DNA of 8,631 bases from CAZUHK01 sp964620345. Lineage in GTDB: Bacteria; Planctomycetota; Phycisphaerae; Phycisphaerales; Zrk34. The position numbers were made by a program, and so were the translations under genes. The notes beneath the pieces are model-generated. The model saw only the letters and a program-made list of their open reading frames with translations, made no database searches and had not been told where the DNA came from. The stretch covers positions 1 to 8,631 of the forward strand of contig CAZUHK010000141.1 of the NCBI GenBank assembly GCA_964620345.1, written 5' to 3'. Positions 5,845 through 8,631 of the stretch are shown here, in pieces. Positions within the stretch are counted from its first letter, which is position 1; each line of letters begins with the position of its first letter.

Positions 5845-7473
5845 TCAGTTCCGCGTCTTCTTCCGCCGGGCCTTCGTCTTGCCGCTGCCGGTCTGGTGCG
5901 CGGTCTGTTCGCGTTTCGCCGCGGCTTTGTCGGCTTCGAACACGCCGCCCCCGGCCGCTCGGCGCAGCGCATCGATGTCGCGCGTCTTCAATCGCGCCGC
6001 GCCCCGCCACGCCCGGGTCTTCACGCGCGTGCCGTGCTTCTCGTGTTCCGCCAGACGTCGCTTTGCCTTGGCGATCTCGCCGGCCGCCTGGTACTGCGGA
6101 AGCCACTTGGCCTGCGCCACCAGCATCTCGTCGGCCAGTTGCCAGACCTCTTCGGGGTCGCACACCGCGCCGGTCAGCGGGTCGTGGAGCATCGCCTGCT
6201 TGAGCAGGGTCGCGTCGGCGTTCACCGCGGCGTCCTTAGCCATGCGCTGCACGTCCACCGACGCCTGGCACGTCGCGGCACACGCCGCGGGCAGCTCGAG
6301 CCCTTCGACCATGTTGATCCCATGCCGATCCACAAAGCCCGGCGCCTCGACAATGCAGTCGGCCGGGAGGTTGGCAATGATCCCTTCATTGCGCACGTTG
6401 AAGTGCCCGCGGTAGACCCGGCCGGTCTCCAGGGCCTCGATGATGTAACTGCCGTGCTCGTGCGAACGGCCTTCGGGCTCGATCGGCTTGCCCGCGTTTT
6501 GCAGCCAGCGGGGGAAGTCGGTCTTGAACCAGTTCTGGTTCTCCGTGCAGACGCGCAGGTACCCGCCGGTCTCCCCGTTGATCCAGGAGCGCGTGTCGAT
6601 CCACTTGCGAATCTCCCGCGGCCGCTTGCGATACCACGGCAGGTACTCGCTGAGGTGGCCGTTGGACTCGGTCGACCAGCAGCCGAACCGCCGCAGCACA
6701 TCGATGCGGCACTTCTCGGTCTTGGCAAATCCATCGTGCGCCTCGAACGCCGCGAGCAGTTCCTCGCCGTCGATCGTGCGGCCCTTGTACTTGATGTCGA
6801 TAAACCAGGTCTGGTGATTGATCCCCGCCGCGGCGATCTCGCACAGTGCCTTGTGGCCGCGCTCGTCGAGTTCGGCCGCGTTGCCGTGATAGGCCCCCAG
6901 CGCCTGGGCGATCATGCGGTGGCTGCCCTGCACGCCGTGGCACAGGCCCACGGTGTTCACGCCTTCGCCTTCGTCCCAGGCGTCCAGCGCCGCCCAGGTG
7001 TTGATCGCCATCGGATTGGCGTAGTTGAGGAACAGCACCCCGCCGTCGCGCGACGTGTTGGCCACCTCGGCCATGTCGCGCTGGAACTCGAGCAGTTGAG
7101 GGATGTTCCGCTGGCCGTACATGATCCCCCCGGCGCACAGCGTGTCGCCCACGCACTGGTCGATGCCGTACTTCAGCGGGATTTCGATGTCGGTCTCGAA
7201 CGCCTGCAGCCCCCCGATCCGCGTGCAATTGATGACGTAGTCCGCCCCATCCAGCGCCGCACGCCGCTGCACGTGCGTGCTCACCCTCGCCGGCAGCTTG
7301 TTGGCCCGGATGTCCTTCCTGAGCAGCTTGGCGACCCGCCCAAGATTGGCCTTGGAAATATCGTGCAGAGCGAAGTGTGTGTCGGCAAACTCCGGCACGG
7401 TGAGCAGGTCCAGCGAAAGCCGCCGACAAAAACCAACGCTGCCCGCACCGATAAACGCAACCTTCAGAGCCAT
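5845..7473 (-). CDS. Glycoside hydrolase family 4 enzyme (NAD- and metal-dependent alpha-glycosidase)
   Basis: 542 residues. GH4 enzymes hydrolyse glycosides by NAD-dependent oxidation and elimination with a divalent metal, usually Mn. Seen here: the NAD loop Gly9-Ala-Gly11-Ser-Val-Gly14 right after the start; NYANPM at 150-155; the metal cysteine motif Cys178-His-Gly-Val181 in GLCHGVQGS; the metal histidine His220 in GINHQTWF; and RNEGIIANLP at 361-370, a GH4 hallmark. Automatic annotation would probably say alpha-glucosidase/alpha-galactosidase. As I recall the GH4 literature, Cys-His-Gly-x is the signature of uronidases, while galactosidases have Cys-His-Ser-Val, so an alpha-glucuronidase or galacturonidase activity deserves consideration. 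No signal peptide, so cytoplasmic. Residues about 465-542 form a basic tail (24 of 78 Lys/Arg) beyond the usual 450-480-residue length. The start is supported by AGAGG six bases upstream. Confidence 0.93.
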   Translation of the reverse strand: MALKVAFIGAGSVGFCRRLSLDLLTVPEFADTHFALHDISKANLGRVAKLLRKDIRANKLPARVSTHVQRRAALDGADYVINCTRIGGLQAFETDIEIPLKYGIDQCVGDTLCAGGIMYGQRNIPQLLEFQRDMAEVANTSRDGGVLFLNYANPMAINTWAALDAWDEGEGVNTVGLCHGVQGSHRMIAQALGAYHGNAAELDERGHKALCEIAAAGINHQTWFIDIKYKGRTIDGEELLAAFEAHDGFAKTEKCRIDVLRRFGCWSTESNGHLSEYLPWYRKRPREIRKWIDTRSWINGETGGYLRVCTENQNWFKTDFPRWLQNAGKPIEPEGRSHEHGSYIIEALETGRVYRGHFNVRNEGIIANLPADCIVEAPGFVDRHGINMVEGLELPAACAATCQASVDVQRMAKDAAVNADATLLKQAMLHDPLTGAVCDPEEVWQLADEMLVAQAKWLPQYQAAGEIAKAKRRLAEHEKHGTRVKTRAWRGAARLKTRDIDALRRAAGGGVFEADKAAAKREQTAHQTGSGKTKARRKKTRN

Positions 7474-7479
7474 AAAATA

Positions 7480-7484
7480 CCTCT
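7480..7484 (-). promoter_or_regulatory. Ribosome binding site of the GH4 gene
   Basis: AGAGG on the minus strand, six bases before ATG 7473. The protein begins MALKVAFIGAGSVG, with the NAD-binding loop at the position expected for a full-length GH4 N-terminus, so site and homology agree. Confidence 0.8.
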
Positions 7485-7517
7485 GCGCATGTGGGAGCGA
7501 TCGAAACTCGGGCCATA

Positions 7518-7546
7518 AGCATACACCCCCGTCCGGCCCGCGTCAG
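7518..7546 (-). promoter_or_regulatory. Candidate sigma-70-type promoter of the GH4 gene
   Basis: On the minus strand CTGACG (7546-7541) and TATGCT (7523-7518) each match the consensus at four of six positions, with a 17-base spacer. The start of transcription would fall near 7511, giving a leader of about 38 bases. The -10 lies in one of the few A/T-rich spots of this spacer. Confidence 0.4.
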
Positions 7547-7658
7547 GGGCCACGATCCGTCAAATCTGAACCCCCGCGCGGCCCCGCCGGTCCGCGGGAA
7601 ATCGGAGCGACTGGACTTGAACCGTGCCCTTGGCCGGTGGGCAGATGGGGAAAACACA

Positions 7659-7781
7659 CCGCGCCGGCTTGCGCCGGCGCGGCGCCCGGGCCGGGCTGCC
7701 GGAACCGGGTGTGTCGGGAACAGTGGCCGGCGCATTGGCGCTGGCCTGAAACTCACACCGCCGACCGCGCCACCGGGCGCG
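7659..7781 (+). other. Cluster of three hairpins, possible structured RNA or leader element
   Basis: Hairpin 1: CCGCGCCGGC (7659-7668), loop TTGC, GCCGGCGCGG (7673-7682), ten perfect pairs. Hairpin 2 is composite: outer GGTGTG (7708-7713) with CACACC (7754-7759), then AGT (7722-7724) with ACT (7751-7753), then an inner nine-pair stem 7725-7733 with 7738-7746 around loop ATTG. Its one G-U pair is allowed only in plus-strand RNA. Hairpin 3: CGCGCC (7766-7771), loop ACCG, GGCGCG (7776-7781). On the minus strand hairpin 1 is followed by TGTGTTTT and could act as a weak terminator. No known RNA family is recognised; high GC makes some chance pairing expected. Confidence 0.4.
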
Positions 7782-7954
7782 ATGGACGCGGCACGAAGTG
7801 AATTGCTGAACATACCGGATAATGACGTTCTTATTGTACAACGGTGGCCCCGGGCCAGGCAACCGGCTGTGATGCGATTCTGCCAGACCGGCCGGCCCGG
7901 CGGCGACGGCTGATCGCAGGAGGTGGCTTTCGCGCAGAGCGGCTTTGGGTTCTA

Positions 7955-8623
7955 ATGCCTCGGATGTCCAACACCAAGCGGCCCAACCACGCCCCGGCCG
8001 GTCGACCTCCAAAGCGTGTACCGGCGTGTCTGCCGATCGTGGTGTTCGCCGCGGCGATGCTGCTGGCGGGCCCGGCCTGCGCGGTCGCCGATGAGGACAC
8101 GCCGCACGCCACGGTCAAGGTCAAGCTCGAAGGCGCTGACGAGAAGGTGCATGTCGTCGAGCAGCCCGATGGCGCGTACCGGTTCGTGCTCCGCACGGCC
8201 GACGGCCACGTGCCGCTGTCGCCCGATGCGTTTGCGCGGCGGGTGCATTCCGAACAGACGCGACGATCGTTTCTCGAAACGCTGTTGAACATCACCTCGC
8301 CGTGGGGCGTGGCGTGGGTGGTGCTGGGCCTGGCCGGGCAGGTGCTGTTCGCCGGGCGGATGCTGGTGCAGTGGCTGGTCAGCGAGAAGCACAAGCGGTC
8401 GGTCGTCCCGCCGGTGTTCTGGTGGATGTCGTTGGGCGGGGCGTCGATGCTGCTGGCTTACTTTCTGTGGCGCAAGGACATCGTGGGCGTGCTGGGCCAG
8501 TGCACGGGTTGGCTGATTTACACGCGCAACCTGTGGATGATTTATCGCCCGCACCCGGGCGCCGCCGATGCGTTGCCGACCGTGACCGACGACCCGGGCC
8601 CCGAGCCGCAGCTCGAACGGTGA
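7955..8623 (+). CDS. LAB_N-domain membrane protein with N-terminal exported segment
   Basis: 222 residues from ATG 7955 (ATG 7964 is equally possible, three residues shorter). A basic n-region (about 1-25) and hydrophobic core to residue 43 form a signal peptide or anchor, with likely cleavage after AVA (45) before DEDTPH. Residues 46-112 are a hydrophilic, probably extracytoplasmic segment with KVKLEGADEKVHVVEQ. Residues 113-198 match the LAB_N domain (the N-terminal domain of some lipid-A-disaccharide synthases): WVVLGLAGQVLFAGRMLVQW, SEKHKRSVVPPVFWW, LGQCTGWLIYTRNLWMIY, giving about three membrane helices. LAB_N proteins often sit beside glycosyltransferases of lipid or polyisoprenyl-phosphate modification; their own biochemical role is unclear. 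No LpxB catalytic domain is present. A GTG at 8625-8627, one base after the stop, might start a following gene, but only seven bases of it are visible. The domain call is strong; the pathway is inferred. Confidence 0.9.
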   Translation: MPRMSNTKRPNHAPAGRPPKRVPACLPIVVFAAAMLLAGPACAVADEDTPHATVKVKLEGADEKVHVVEQPDGAYRFVLRTADGHVPLSPDAFARRVHSEQTRRSFLETLLNITSPWGVAWVVLGLAGQVLFAGRMLVQWLVSEKHKRSVVPPVFWWMSLGGASMLLAYFLWRKDIVGVLGQCTGWLIYTRNLWMIYRPHPGAADALPTVTDDPGPEPQLER

Positions 8624-8631
8624 GGTGACCC

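Larger units (their letters stand above)
7474..7954. other. Divergent intergenic region (about 480 bases)
   Basis: No believable gene: the reading frames here are Arg/Pro/Gly-rich with no family signature. From left to right it holds the GH4 ribosome site and candidate promoter (7480-7546), a GC hairpin CCCGCG...CGCGGG (7573-7598) with a 14-base loop, a tRNA T-arm-like stretch on the minus strand (7610-7626) judged non-functional, a cluster of three hairpins (7659-7781), an A/T-rich patch (7798-7841) containing GATAAT at 7818-7823 but no matching -35, and a strong AGGAGG at 7918-7923 with no start codon at normal distance. The promoter of the LAB_N gene is probably in the A/T-rich patch, but I cannot define it. 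Confidence 0.7.

Noticed and set aside
4793..7518. Two plus-strand open frames of about 540 codons each (4793-6415 and 5896-7518)
   Set aside because: They are shadows of the minus-strand dehydrogenase and GH4 genes, which have complete catalytic motifs. The shadow translations lack any recognisable domain.
7610..7626. tRNA T-arm-like sequence on the minus strand (reads CACGG TTCAAGT CCAGT)
   Set aside because: The stem pairs at only three of five positions, no CCA or matching acceptor is present, and no anticodon or D arm can be folded. At most it is a decayed tRNA fragment.
7491..7913. 140-codon plus-strand open frame in the divergent spacer
   Set aside because: Composition is Arg/Pro/Gly-rich, there is no ribosome site, and it runs through the hairpin cluster and into the LAB_N leader. 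No similarity to a known family is seen.
8069..8081. Lipoprotein signal in the LAB_N protein (cysteine after Gly-Pro-Ala)
   Set aside because: The -3 and -2 residues Gly-Pro do not fit a lipobox; an ordinary signal peptidase site at AVA is more likely.

Overview
The window looks like GC-rich DNA from a planctomycete, most likely class Phycisphaerae. This is an inference from the combination of a type II secretion-like prepilin, a PEP-CTERM surface protein, a membrane-fused spermidine-synthase-like protein and strong G/C third-position bias; no rRNA or phylogenetic marker is present. Two runs of exactly ten N (210-219 and 966-975) look like scaffold-gap placeholders, so this is probably a draft or metagenome assembly.

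Layout. Positions 3-4588 are all plus strand: the 3' part of a prepilin-like protein (3-754, broken by a gap), a PEP-CTERM protein (811-1536, also gapped), a clean intrinsic terminator (1572-1605), a MerC-domain membrane protein with a histidine-rich loop (1647-2174), and an overlapping large membrane protein with a C-terminal spermidine-synthase-like domain (about 2135-4588). A palindrome-rich convergent spacer (4589-4762) follows. Positions 4763-7473 are minus strand: a family GH4 glycosidase (5845-7473) upstream of a D-2-hydroxyacid dehydrogenase (4763-5722), each with a plausible sigma-70-type promoter. A divergent spacer of about 480 bases (7474-7954) holds a cluster of three hairpins. 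Last is a plus-strand LAB_N-domain membrane protein with a signal peptide (7955-8623).

How the genes may work together. MerC and the spermidine-synthase-like protein overlap and are probably co-translated. Upstream, the PEP-CTERM protein has a predicted mature N-terminal histidine and an internal His-Asp-His, so 811-2174 may be a small envelope metal-handling module; this is a hypothesis. The GH4 enzyme and the dehydrogenase are both NAD-type enzymes of carbohydrate metabolism. The GH4 active-site motif (Cys-His-Gly-Val) suggests a uronide substrate rather than a neutral galactoside or glucoside. The LAB_N protein probably belongs to an envelope lipid or glycan modification locus continuing past the right edge.

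No CRISPR array, insertion sequence, phage gene, defence system or convincing tRNA/rRNA was seen. The main novelty candidates are the possible metal module, the GH4 motif, and the structured intergenic regions at 4640-4720 and 7659-7781.
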